Positions 22,658 through 34,427 of a stretch of DNA of 64,000 bases are shown one piece after another. Below the pieces are notes generated by a model. That model ran no database searches, was not told the DNA's origin, and worked only from the letters and a program-made list of their open reading frames with translations. Made by a program: the position numbers and the translations under genes. Position 1 is the stretch's first letter. Each line of letters begins with the position of its first letter. The DNA comes from Stenogyne calaminthoides (Eukaryota > Streptophyta > Magnoliopsida > Lamiales > Lamiaceae): NCBI GenBank assembly GCA_037126765.1, contig JBBCBC010000031.1:8255638-8319637 (forward strand). The letters run 5' to 3'.

Positions 22658-24612
22658 TGTTGGGATTATACTGGAAAGTATGCTTTTACTTTGTATAATC
22701 AAACTGAATTTTGGTCTTATTTACTGAAATAAATTATTTATCACTAATGCTTTAAATATCATCGAATGTTACATATATTTACTGCATAATTGTTCAATAA
22801 TTAGTACGTGTTACATTGTAGTTAATTTAGTGATACCAGATCACAGAAGATTAAATTAACAGTTCTTGTAAAAAAAGTACACCATTCACGACCTAGATGG
22901 AAATGAACAATCCATCGTGAAAGGTTGAAGTGTAAGGCTCAGATTGACTTGTCTTGACCAAGAGATTACACTAGTGCATGTCTAGTGCCTTTGAATAGGA
23001 TTCCTCTGGGAGGACAAATTCTTGAGGAACCGAACTAGGAAGAATTAGACCTCGGTGGTTCGTTATTTCTTAATCTTAAATCCCTTAAATAGGATCGCGT
23101 GTGGTTAGTAATTATTGCTTTGACTTATTACGGGTAGAGAATCAACGAGATTCAATACTTTATATCTTGGGAAATATTATTGGTCACATCGCGATTGCTA
23201 AGATTTAATACGGAGAATCGTGTGTGAAAGCACGACTTTGTTCGATTTGCCCCTTGGGAGGTTCATAAGTTTTATCATACCAAATCTTGCAAGTGGAACT
23301 AGTTTAGGTATAGATAATAATGTTGAACCGATTTCTTAACCAAGGACAAAAGATATTAATTAATGGAAAGCTATTTCAGTGGCTTGAATTAATTAATGGG
23401 CTAGATAATCTTAAACACGGGAAATAATAACCGGGAGCCATATTGACTGTAATATGGGTTAAGATGGATAGTGCAATATTAATTATGTAGTGGGATTAAT
23501 TAATATTTATGGGCTTGAATAATATTGTGGCTCAATATTGATAATTCAAGATCCATTGGAAGGTTCAATCTTAATTCTCCTAAAGGCCCCTCAAGTAGCC
23601 CAAACATTAAGTCCAATAACTGAAAAATGTGTTTAAAAATAAAATAAATTTTTGTTGCTATTTTTCCTCATTTTTTTCGAAAAATATGAATAAAAGGGGA
23701 GAAAGATTTTCTTTGAATTTTGTTATGGAATGAAGATATGTATTCTTGAAATACAATATTATCTCATTAAATTCAAGAAATCTCCCACTTGGTTATTTAT
23801 ATGATATTTTTGAAAATCTTGAAAGAATAAGGGAAATAAATATTTTCTTGATTTTCTTGAAAAGATATTATGGAAGATATGTATTTTTGCAATACAGGTA
23901 TATCTCATAAATTCAAGAAGATCAAAATCTTGGAATCTTTATCCTTGTTTTTTACGAAAATAACCATCACAAGAGAAGATGGGATTTTTATGGAATATTT
24001 TAATTATGGAGAAAAGAATATATGAAATATATTCAAGATTTCTTGAAGATCAAGAAAAGATTTTTTCTCCCTATTCCATGATGAAAAATCGGCCACCAGC
24101 TCTCTATAAATAGGGGATGAATGTTTCATTCCAAGATGAACACGAAAATTAGTTTTTCGGAAAAATATCAGCGTCGATAAAATATCAAATATTTTGAAAC
24201 GTCGACATATTGTGTATTTTCGAAAAGCGTCAATTGTAAGTGTACAATTCCATGTGCTGGAAAAATTAGTAAATCCACAAAGGTGGTGCAACAAATTTTT
24301 ATTTTCCCTTTTGTTAATTGTTCACGAGCTTCCTTCCACCGGATTGACGAGCAAGGACTAGGGAATACTTGGGAAGACTTTTTGGTGTGTTTTTATCGAC
24401 GAGACCATTGTCACTCCAAGAGGTTAGTTCACGTAAACCCATAGCAATTCTTCATTTTTTAGGATTTATGCGAATTGTTTATATGCATGATTTGTTGTTG
24501 AATTATTATTTGAATTAATATAGGATTAATTCATGCTAGTAATAATTGTTAGAATTAAATTTGTATTTAAATATTCATCCCGAATAGATCCGTGCAATTA
24601 ATTTCCCCAACA
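22658..24612 (+). repeat. 3' LTR of C
   Basis: 1955 bp, near-identical to 15418-17369. TATA box 24105-24112. Ends CCCCAACA followed by ACTAG. Confidence 0.9.
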
Positions 24613-24617
24613 ACTAG
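24613..24617 (+). other. Right target-site duplication of C (ACTAG)
   Basis: Matches 15413-15417. Confidence 0.9.
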
Positions 24618-25444
24618 GAGTTTATTGGCTAAGTTTGGAGTTCAAAACTGTAAGGAAGTCAGAATTCCTATGATGACTGGATTCAAGATGGATCCAGATG
24701 AGGATGGTCAGAAAACTAATCAGAAAGAATATAGGGCTCTCATTGGATCTTTACTATATACATTTCGCCAAAGAGACGATATATCACTTTTTGCGGTGGG
24801 TGTATGTGCGATTTCGGCAAATCCAATGCAAAAGCCACGGAAGCATTAAGCGGATTCTTAAGTATCTGAAGGGGACAGTAAACCTTGGTTTATTTTACCC
24901 ATCAGATGATAATCTAGAGCTTAGTGGGTATTCTAATTCTGATTATGGAGGTTGCAGAATTGACATGAAGTCAACCTCAGGTACATGTCAGTTTTTAGGT
25001 AGTAAACTGATCTCGTGGTTTTCAAAGAAGCAGATATCAGTTGCGACATCTACTACTGAAGCAGAATATATGGCTGCAGGGAAGTCGTTGCTCCCCAACC
25101 GCTTTCTGGCTTAGTCGGCGGTGAGGATTATAACATTGTAGCTAAGAACGCATTACCTATATTACGTAGCGATAATAGTGTTATTGCAATCACTCGTAAA
25201 TCTCGTTCTACATACAAGATACAAGCATGTGGATGTCAGACACCATTTTATAAGAGATCATGTTGAAAAGAAGAATATCAGAATGGAAAAGATCCATACT
25301 GATAAACAGAAAGCTAATATTTTAACCAAGCCACTAGCTGAGATCAAATTCAGAGAATTATGCAATGAGCTAGGGCTTCTGGATCTTGGAGAAAAAGCAC
25401 CAGAAATGTTTGGTGGATCGATCTCGAGAACCAAATTTGGTTAA
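24618..25444 (+). pseudogene. B reverse transcriptase end and RNase H (continues after C)
   Basis: Resumes B's RT with LLAKFGVQNCKEVRIPM. The connection segment EYRALIGSLLY follows (24727-24760). RNase H has SGYSNSDYGGC (24922-24954), STSGTCQFLG, SWFSKKQ and STTEAEYMAAG. The C-terminus has HHFIRDHVEKKN and ADILTKPL-like ANILTKPLAE (25312-25345). Three frames are needed. TAA/TAG stops end the last frame at 25444. Confidence 0.82.
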
Positions 25445-27671
25445 GAGACTAACCAAAGTTAAGAGAATCGGTTGAGTTAGGTATCTCAATCGATCGGAAG
25501 ATCGATCAAGGAACCGATATGAGAAGGCTTTATCGATTAAAGGAATTATCGATTAAAGAATTATCGAACTCGAACCGATCGATTTGGTTGTTTCATACTT
25601 TGTAAGTCGATTAAGCTAATGTTCAACAAGCAAGTTACATAAGATTAAAGCTTCAATCGCATAAGGAAGCGTAAAATACACAACAATGGAATAATAGAAA
25701 TTTTCATTGATAAAGACCGGGAGTCGATTTACATTACAATTTACATTACAAGTTACAAGTAAAAAGGACGGAGGTCAAGACATAAGCCATAAACCTAAAA
25801 CCCTAAGCCTAACCCTAAAAGGAGGGAGAGAGGTTTTAAAGATTTTAAAGCCTGATGCTCCCATTTCCCCCCACTTAACCCTAAAAGGGGTGTGAGAGGC
25901 TTTGAAATAATCCTAAAGCCACCCATAGAGCTTCGGAGTTAGGAGCGAGAGTGGCCTTGAAGGATTTCTAAGCCAGGAGCCCCTAGTCCTAAAAATCAAT
26001 GGGCTTTCCAAATTGTTAAATGGGACACAAGTGCCAAAGATGTGGTCCAAAGACCATATGGCCACAAGTGTCGCATGCAAATATTGAGTTTGATATACGA
26101 TGATCAGTTGTTATCTGATCAAGATCGAATACCAAACTCATGTTTTGTATCAGACTGAGTTTGTTGATGCTAATTTCGTCATCTCGATAGGCACACAAGG
26201 TGCATACGGCTAGGAGAAGTGTCTTCTCATTTGCTTTCAAGCAGATCCGCCTACGCCTCGGTGGTAGTAGAAGCTTGGCAATAATTGTATGTGTAATCTT
26301 TGATGACAAATTAAAAGCAAATAATAAGGGACACACTGGGGTTGATTTGAGAAGTCAAATCATTTGAAGAGGGTTAAAGGTTTTTTCCGGAAGTTTCACC
26401 GGAAATAAGGGTTCACCGGAATACATGGTTTACAACACTTAAAGAAGATAAGTATGGTGAATGGGTTATGTTGTGTAAATCATTGGTCCAATTTATAGAG
26501 GCCAAACAGGGGTGCAAATGCAAATTTGATTTCTCAAAGCCTTTTAGAGAAATTGGCACCGCAAGGACAGCGCGTAGGAAACACGCAACTGATGATTGCA
26601 TAAGCTTATGACGATTGATATCCCAAAGTATCCAGACTATTATTACGAATGTCAAATCGTGCCGACTTAGGGAATCGAGACGACTATCAGATTTTTAAGA
26701 CTAAGTTTTGGCGGTAACACTTATCCCAAGAATTGACTTGGTCCGAGTAGAATCGATTAGGTCGGTGAAATCGATTAGATAAGAGACTGATCAGATGAGG
26801 AAGATCAGTTAAGTATGATACCTCAACAAATCAGATAAATCAGTAAATAAGAAATCAGAAATAACAGTTGAAGGGGGAACTTCAACTGATCAGGGAGGAT
26901 CAGAAAAGGGAATATCAGACGCAAAGTGGAGCGGATCAGTTGAAAGGGACAGTTGGGAAATTATAAGGATTAGGCAGAAAACTAAGATCAACAAGTGGTA
27001 CAGACAGACTTCAAGTGGTATTGACTGATTACAATATCAGTCAACCAGATACGCATTTTTGTTTCTTTGTCTACTGCTTACATATCTGAAATTATCTGAT
27101 AATATTTGTCTTTACTGTACACATACTTTTGTGATGCATACCCTGCAAAGAATTTAATGCGGACGTAGAGTATATGTATTAAATGCCACTAAATGTGTTT
27201 TTAAATCCAAAAGGTAATCGTGCATGCATATCCTGACCACACGATCAAAACCACTCAATCTGGATCGTTTATCCTTTTCAAACGTTTGATCTTCTAGTCT
27301 CGATTTTCTTTCCTTCCTTTTATAAGCTTCATCAAAACCCTACCAGAGTATTTTTTTTCTCAAAAATTCTTGCGATTTATTCTCTGAAAACTCACAATTA
27401 CCTTTCTGCGATTCAAAGTGTTTCTTGCGATTGGACCTGTTTCAAAATCGAAAAGCAGAATCTGGTAATTTCTGGTTAATTGATGAATTAATTTCCTAAA
27501 ATCCATTGAACATATAGATTACATCTATTTATGTTATCTTGTGTTATGCCTTATCATTTCTTGATATCTGTATGTATTCATCGATTACTAGGTCTGAGAA
27601 TAGGTCTGATAATCAATATATGATATCTTTATGGTTATGCACAAATTTTAATCGAGTCTATCTTACTGTAG
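25445..27671 (+). other. B pol to extra-ORF spacer, with a possible foreign ~1 kb segment
   Basis: 25445-25620 is CGA-rich noncoding. 25640-26700 looks different: telomere-like AACCCTAA/CCCTAAAA tracts (25795-25885) and, on the minus strand, a TATA box in CCTCTATAAATTGG (26493-26506). This resembles a minus-strand solo LTR or promoter segment, without proven borders. 26760-27660 is again B-like (GAGTCGATCAG-type sequence) and includes a pyrimidine-rich 5'-UTR-like stretch (27300-27370) before the extra ORF. Confidence 0.4.
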
Positions 27672-30055
27672 ATGGCAACTCAAAAAATGGGCAAAATTAT
27701 GTGTAACTATGCGGATTTGGCAACCAAAATTGTTGAAGACAAATTTATAAGGTTTGGTGTTACACGGGATCCGGAATCAATGGAGGTGGAACAAATTCTG
27801 AGGAAGGGTGGTCTCGAAAAATACTGTGCTGCTCACTGCAATCCAATAATGCAGTATGAGGCACTGGAATTCTTGAGGAATTTGAAGGTTGACGAGGAGA
27901 ATCCTGGAGACGAACTGATTTCTTCAGTAAATGGAGAGGATATTAGACTTACAAATGCTGATATAACTCGACTGTTCAACCTGCCCAAAGGAAAAATCTC
28001 TACTGCTCACTGCAGGGAGATTGAAGACGAACTGATCAGGAATGAACTCTTCAGAGAGGCTGATAAACAGCAGACCGTAGGCTTTGTCAGGCCTATGTTG
28101 AAAAGGATATACCGTTTGTTGTTTGACATTCTGTCAAAAACAATCATGGGTATCTCGTTCAGCCCAGATGGATTAACAGCTGTAAAAATGTATAGTATGA
28201 CTGCTATTATTGATGAAGCCAAAAATATTAATTGGCATGGTTTCCTGAAGGCTATTCTGCTCCAAGAACATGACAAGTTTGGAGTTAGTGAACATAGACA
28301 AGTCTATCTGAAGAAGAGAATCAACAATCTCAACAAGGTTGCAGTCATTCTGAAGGACCAGATGCCCAATGCTGAATGGGATCAGAACGGACTGAAGTCC
28401 TACAAGGCCTTTCTCTCAACCACGACTGCCATCTATGGGCCATCAGATGATGATATGTGGCCCACCCCCCTAAGTCTAAGAAAGGGAAAAACAAGGAGGC
28501 GGCTACGTTTGCAACAGATGCTCCTCAAAAGAAGAAGAGAAAACTGGTAAAGGCTCAGGAGAAGAGGCCAAAGAAGGTAAAACAGGCCACCATGACTCTT
28601 TTTCTGGAAGACGAGTCAGATGAAAAAGGAGTGCCAGATCAACCTGATGCGCAGCAGAGATCAGCTGAAAAATCAGACAGGCAGGCTTCCCAAGTTGAGA
28701 GCTCGCCAGAACATTCTGAGGGAAGAGCAAGGGACGAACGATCTCCTTCACCTCAATCTCGCGCTGATTCACCACTCAGACTTCTAGCTGCTGAGCATAT
28801 CTCTCCTTCTCCTTCACATTCTCGCGAACCTGAAAGTTCACCAGTTCGTGAACCAGTAAGATCATCTGCTGCAGAACTAGACGCACTTGCTGCTACAGCA
28901 GAACCTCTGCAGATTCAGCCAATCAGTCAACATCCAGCTACTCAGACACCACCAGAACCCTCTACATCTCATCAACCGGAACCTGGTCGATCTGAACAGA
29001 TGATTCCTGAGTCCAGATCATCCAAGACCATCACCGGGAAAATGGTCAGAATAAGAATTGAAAGTGAAATTGATGAGTTGTATCCAGAGTTGGCAGACCA
29101 TCCTGTTATTCGAGAGGAAGTAATGGAGATCCTCACCTGGAAAGATCTCTGTTTGAAGAACTTCTCAAATTTCATGATCATTATTGAACAGATGGGAGGT
29201 GCTGATGCATTCACAGATTTTGATTTCGACATGAAGAAATCTGCTCAGGTAGGATCACCAGCTGAACTGATAACTGCTTAAGTGATCAAAGCTCTGATCC
29301 ACAGAAGGTTGGGAATATTTGAACAAGTTGAACTGGAGGCTGTTGCAGAAACTCCTAAGAAAGATGATCCTATGAAGGATGTGGGAGTTGCCGATGATAG
29401 TGGAACTGGTGCTGCAGTTCATGACCAACCACTGGAGGCGCAAACAACTGGAAATTATCAGGTGATGCAAAATATTCCTGCAACACACATCACCACTGAT
29501 CAACTTCAGGAGACCAGATCATGTTTTAAAGATCTTCTGAATGAAGAAGTTGAGGGAGTGTTGGCTAATAAACTTAGAAACACAATAGCTGATCAGAGGC
29601 AGAATGACCTCAAAGAAATAACAGATCAATGGGAATTGACTATTTCCCAGATTGAAGCAATCAAAGATCAGTTCTCTCAAAACGTGACCAACCTGACTGT
29701 TGAATTTAAGAAGACAGTTGACGACAAGCTAGTCCAGGTTGATCAACAACAAGTTTCTCTTCTAATGGTCACATAAAAGCTTGAAATGACTGAAGAAAAA
29801 CTTGATAAACTCATTCTTACCCTCTCTACTGCCGTTGAATCTGTCAAGACTGAGCTGATCTCAAAGATTCAAAATCTATCTACTCAAGCTCAAGGTTTAT
29901 CTTTTGAAGATCTTAACAAGGCCATATCAGTCAGCTTTGGTTCTCTGACTTCCCACCTCAATGCTCTTTTTGATCAAACCAAAAAGGGGGAAAGACAGAT
30001 TGAGAAACCAACTGACTTTTATCGTAACAAGGAACCGATTCGCAGAGCTTGAAAA
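27672..30055 (+). pseudogene. B extra ORF 3' of pol (env-position ORF)
   Basis: Starts ATG 27672. The N-terminal ~265 residues form an ordered domain (GDELISSVNGEDIRLTNADI, FNLPKGKIS) like the 'putative plant transposon protein' domain. At 28460-28475 a C-run (CCCACCCCCC) causes a frame change. The next frame (28457-30052) gives a basic KKKRKLVK nuclear-signal-like stretch, a Pro/Ser/Glu-rich middle, and a long coiled coil (29500-29960). It is broken only by in-frame TAA at 29279 and 29774. Total ~790 residues. It sits where SIRE elements carry an env-like ORF, but I see no signal peptide or membrane segment, so an envelope role is not supported. Confidence 0.62.
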
Positions 30056-31027
30056 CTTATGGCCGAGACTGACCATATCGGATTGTTTTGCTAATGAAAT
30101 TTCGAGAAGATGGAGAAGTCAAAGGCAAGAAAGTTAACAAGGGTGCCGGGACATCAAAAATTGCAGACCACCACTCGCGGACTAAGAGAGTCACGAGAAA
30201 CACAAATAGCCGACATGAGCACAGCCGATAGGAAACTGGCCGAGAACCGTCTAAGGAGCAGATTGTCAAGAAGCTCGAATTAGTGAAGAAGAAAAGAAGA
30301 GAAAAAATTGGCAGAGGGTTAAGATCCAAAAAAAGAAATATGATCGAGGCAAGAAGAAAGGCAAAGCCGTAAAATCCGGGCCGTAACCTCTGCTGCAAGA
30401 AGAGTTGATAAAATCATTCAAAAACCGCCGCATTACGCCGATAGGTTCGAGGAATGGAATAAGATCAGAAGTGAATAACTTCGGATGCTTTTTGTTCGGA
30501 TCTAGTGCCACAAGAAGAATCACCGGATGCGAGAATTTCTCAACGGGTTGGAGAACAAGCACCCGTTTTTTCGAAAATATCCGGGAAATGAGGCCGAGTA
30601 ATCAATGTGAGAATATCTCGTGAAGAGTATGGCGTGATGGACTACTTTCGGAAAAGGCGGATGGCTCATTTGATGATCGACATTTTAAAGGTTCTATTTT
30701 GACATCCTAAACAAAGCTCGCATAAGCGATCCTCGGCAGGATCAATGATGTCAAATGGAAGCTATCTGGGATATTCAACATTCCTCGGGATCAACGAGAA
30801 ATGCCAGAGAGGATATAAGCCAAGAGATTGAAGATTAGAAGATTTTAGGATCGGTGAATTTAAACCCAAACTTTTCTGATGTAATATGTAATCGATAAAT
30901 CTGATGAATGAAAAATTTATTCTTTTTTCGATCCTAAGACAAAATCTCATTGTCTTACGATTATGTGTTCTTTATTGTTTTATATTTATCAACCGTGTTT
31001 TTTTTCTCAAGTGTTTTGGTTTCATCA
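30056..31027 (+). other. B 3' untranslated region
   Basis: Purine-rich degenerate remains of the extra ORF or 3' UTR. No convincing frame on either strand. Full of CGG/CGA spellings where B elsewhere has CTG/CAG. Confidence 0.45.
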
Positions 31028-31038
31028 AAAGGGGAAAT
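31028..31038 (+). other. Polypurine tract of B
   Basis: AAAAGGGGAAAT directly before TGTTGGAAAA of the 3' LTR. Confidence 0.8.
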
Positions 31039-32627
31039 TGTTGGAAAATTTAGAGTTTTGATGAAAGTTCTAAAACACATGTAATAGAGACCGATCAGAC
31101 ACCCCCAACGATTAGGTGATCGATGTTTTTATTACGGTTATAAGATGATCGATTGATAATTATTATATAGAACAACTGATGTATAAGATAGGTCACATAT
31201 TGAGGGGGAACCTCAATATGTATATGTCAGATCTAAAGATCAGAAGAACAAAAGATCAGCTGAAGTCCGACAGCCGTAGGAAAGCGAGGGGACGAAGATC
31301 GACGATCTTATAAAGTCAGATACTCAGGTGAGGTCATGAAACACAAATTGGGGCGACACGAAGATCAGATGACTACCAAAAGATCGGACGTAAGACTACA
31401 TCGGTAAAGTCCGCTAGTTGAGCTAAGACAACTGGCACCAGAAGACTCTATCAGGTAGACTGATCAGTTGTAACTAATCAGGTCAGCTCACACCAGGTGG
31501 TAACTGATGTTTCACCAAGTCATACGTTGTTGATCTGAACAAGAAGAATGTCAACTTTAGTTGGTAGAACAAACACTGAAAAGTGATTTTGTTAACCAAT
31601 AAGAACAAGACACGTATGAATAGAGCCGACAATACGGGATTTGGTGCTGCTTGGCCAAACGGCTATAAAAAATGATATACACGCTTTCGGCCATGCCGTA
31701 CCTAGAAGCACATCACATCAAATCCTACATATCTACCAAATATAGCCGAAAATTCAAATTGCTCTCCAACGGCTCTTTGATTTTGAGGTCTATAAATATG
31801 GGATTACTCTTCAGAGTGAAGACACAGAAATTATCAAGAAGCTCATACTATAGCCAAATTTCCGGACGAAGAACACAACCTTGAAAATTATTTTTCTAAG
31901 TGTTCATCCCATAGTTCTTAGCACATAAATCTTATCCTCTAGCTGTTAGGCTACTTAAATACTAGGAAAGATTTCAAAGTTGGAACAAACAACAAATCTT
32001 ACCCAAAATCCAAAGTTAGGTTAAGTTTGTTTAGCAAGATTTCAGACTAGGGTTTCTAGTTCTGATTTCTGGGATAGGTTGAGTGAGAGCTCTATAAATA
32101 TATGTTGGTGTAATGTGTTGGACTAACACAATAATCTAAGTCCAGTTGGTTAAGTCGGTTAAGTTGGTGCCCCTTGTGATAGGGAAGAGTGGACGTAGGA
32201 CTGGTTGTCCGAACCACTATAAATCTTGTGTGCATTTACCTGTTTGATTAACTGCTTTACATTATTGCACACAACTTGATTATATCTGCATACATATTCT
32301 GAGTTAGGATCAGCTAGCACCAAGCTACTGATCTGATCAGATTGACTCCACAGTCATCTGATTGAAAACAACTTCGGAATCTGATTTGTTATAAACTGGT
32401 TTTTCACACGGGTATAAACTAGCTTCCGCACAATCAGTTAAACTGATAGATACCGAACTGATCTGCCCCCAGGCGATCAGTAAGTTGGATATCAGTCCAA
32501 ACTGATTCACTTGCACTCTGATCAGGCATACTGTAATCACACCTGATCTGCACGAAAAAGTTTTCAGAAGTCTATTCACTCCTCCCCTCTAGACTTCTGC
32601 CCTCACGAAACCCGTTCGGGACCTACA
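31039..32627 (+). repeat. 3' LTR of B (1589 bp, complete)
   Basis: Starts TGTTGGAAAATTTAGAG and ends GGGACCTACA. TATA box 31791-31798. Position 31160 corresponds to 8673, where array A meets the 5' LTR. Confidence 0.9.
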
Positions 32628-32743
32628 ATAATTCTACCATTTATAGTAAAAAGTCACACCCTTTATAGTAAAAGAACACACTCATTAGTAATATAAGTCA
32701 GACTCCTTAACCAGTTTCATCGTGAAACTTGTTCACCCTATAC
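32628..32743 (-). mobile_element. MITE family F, copy 1 (truncated by B)
   Basis: Minus-strand copy of the 54460-54712 element: TATAGGGTGAACAAGTTTCAC..GAAACTGGTTAAGGAG..TGACTTATATTACTAA..GTGTGAC. It is cut at 32628, exactly where B's 3' LTR ends, so B landed in this MITE. Confidence 0.7.
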
Positions 32744-34427
32744 ACTGCCTTATTCTTAACATTTAGAAATATATCTTTTTCAAAGTATGTAATTAAACAA
32801 TCATTATTTATGAGGAAATAAAACGATAAATTATGTATGTTTAAAGTCTCTTTCCATTATCCATGATATGTAAAATTAAACCAAGAATTAGAGTTACGTT
32901 ATACTAAACCTAATATTACACAAAACATAAATCTACTTTTAGCGACTTCATTGCTGGGGGAAAAAAATGTTATTGCTGCAAAGCCGAGCTATTCGGTATC
33001 TTGAGTTTGTCGAAATGCCAATTAATTGGCTCATACTATTGCTAGAACTAATCGTGAGTACCATAGTCCTTATCATTGAATTGAGTCACCATTCTCTGTG
33101 GTCGGCATACTCAATAGGTGCAACTCTTGCACCTAACTTTCTTTCCCGTAAAAAAAATAAAAAATAATACACACTAATTCTAAAAACTATAAACACTATT
33201 TACATATTACTAAAAATTACAAAATAAAAAATTTAATACAAATATATTCCTTGCCTCACACGGTTGAAATACATATTCCCCAACCGTCCATTTTTCATTT
33301 CTAATTTTGAAATTCAAATCATCTCTCTTTCACTTTCTCACATTTTTCTGTTCTAGCATCTTCCTCTCCACCGAGTGGCTCTGCAACGAGAATGTCGCCG
33401 ATGAATATTTTGAGCAGTCGAGCATGATATGAGACCAATGAAATCGATTTGGTTGTGGCGGCATCCTCAACTCCACACTCCACTGTGTTTTCTGGCATCC
33501 TCGCCTCCAGCCCGGCCGTTGTCGTTTGGGCGATATTTTAAAGTGACGTTGGCGGCGGATATGGTTTCAATCCCAAAATTAGGTAATTATATTATTACTT
33601 TGTTGTGTAGTATTTATTTAATTTATTTTGATGTTCTTTTTGGGGTATTGTGGATTTTTGAATGTGGGTTTGGTTTGAATTCGTTGCTTGTCTACTGTAG
33701 AATGAAGTGCATGTGGAATTTTGAATATGGGTTTGGTTTGAAAGGGTTTGGTTTGGGTAGATGAAGTCGACAACCTATGATGCATGAATTCTTCTAAAAA
33801 AATTATCGTGCAGTATCGGATACGTCTAGGGTGCAAATGTGATTTGTGTCGAATTCGCATGGGATACGCCACGTGTCGTATCCGTGAATAATTTTAAAAA
33901 TAAATAAATTAGGATACACGAATCCGATACGTCGTATATGCGTATTGGGTGTAGGAAGGGTGCGTGAGCGATTAACTTTTTTTTTTTTTTTGCAATTTTT
34001 CTAAACTAAAATTTTAAATGGTCTTGTTATTATGTGCTAGATGTGTTATTTCAATTGAACATTATTATGTAATATAACTTAAATTGACAATATATCACTA
34101 ATTTTTTAATTGAAATCCTTAATATAAGTTATGTATTGAGCTGATGTTACTTGAATTGGTGTTTTCTTACTTAATTATATTAAATTATTAAAGATGTTTA
34201 AGTTTTATGTGAATTACATACATTTAATATATTAATTTTAAAAATTCTATATATTTTATAGCTGTTATATATAATAAAATATGAATAAACAGACATATCC
34301 TTGTCGTATCATACCCTAATTTTTTTTAATTCGTATCCATGTACCTGTATGATCCTATGTTTTAAAAATCGGAACCGGAAGTTGAGCCGGACGACCCCCA
34401 AAAAAGGTCGGGCAGGGGTCGGATCAG
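32744..34427. other. AT-rich intergenic DNA, no gene called
   Basis: No homologous frame recognised. 33290-33590 has a promoter/exon look (CT-rich leader, GC-rich 33360-33570, donor-like TTAG|GTAATT at 33581), which could be a captured gene fragment. 33810-34350 repeats GTATCGGATACG / CGTATCCGTG segments in both orientations, suggesting a degraded non-autonomous DNA transposon. Confidence 0.4.

Larger units (their letters stand above)
15418..24612 (+). mobile_element. Element C: complete Ty1/copia retrotransposon nested in B
   Basis: 9195 bp, with LTRs of 1952 and 1955 bp (TGTTGGGATTAT..CCCCA[TA]CA), tRNA-Met PBS, gag, protease, integrase, RT, RNase H and a PPT, flanked by ACTAG on both sides. 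The LTRs look very similar, so the insertion is recent. Long LTRs and a ~1.4 kb leader suggest an Angela/Tork-like copia group, but I am not certain of the lineage. Coding is broken by stops and shifts. A related LTR lies inverted at 58949-60793. Confidence 0.88.
8673..32627 (+). mobile_element. Element B: large SIRE-like Ty1/copia retrotransposon with extra ORF
   Basis: Its LTRs of ~1.6 kb (3' copy 31039-32627; 5' copy from 8673, lacking the first ~121 bp) end in CA next to a tRNA-Met PBS. Internal order is gag, protease, integrase, RT/RNase H, so copia-type, followed by a ~2.4 kb extra reading frame 3' of pol as in the SIRE/Maximus lineage. Element C (9195 bp plus a 5 bp duplication) interrupts RT. 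Without C, B is still ~14.8 kb, large for the lineage. The coding region has many stops and frameshifts, so it is inactive as written. The lineage call rests on domain order and LTR/PBS style, not on a tree. Confidence 0.82.

Noticed and set aside
25790..25885. CCCTAA-like tracts as an internal telomere array
   Set aside because: Only a few imperfect units within other sequence.
27672..30055. Calling the B extra ORF an envelope protein
   Set aside because: No signal peptide, membrane helix or cleavage-type site seen; position alone is not enough.
33429..33764. 111-residue frame as a host gene
   Set aside because: No domain; runs through a likely splice donor and a Gly/Phe/Leu-rich simple repeat.
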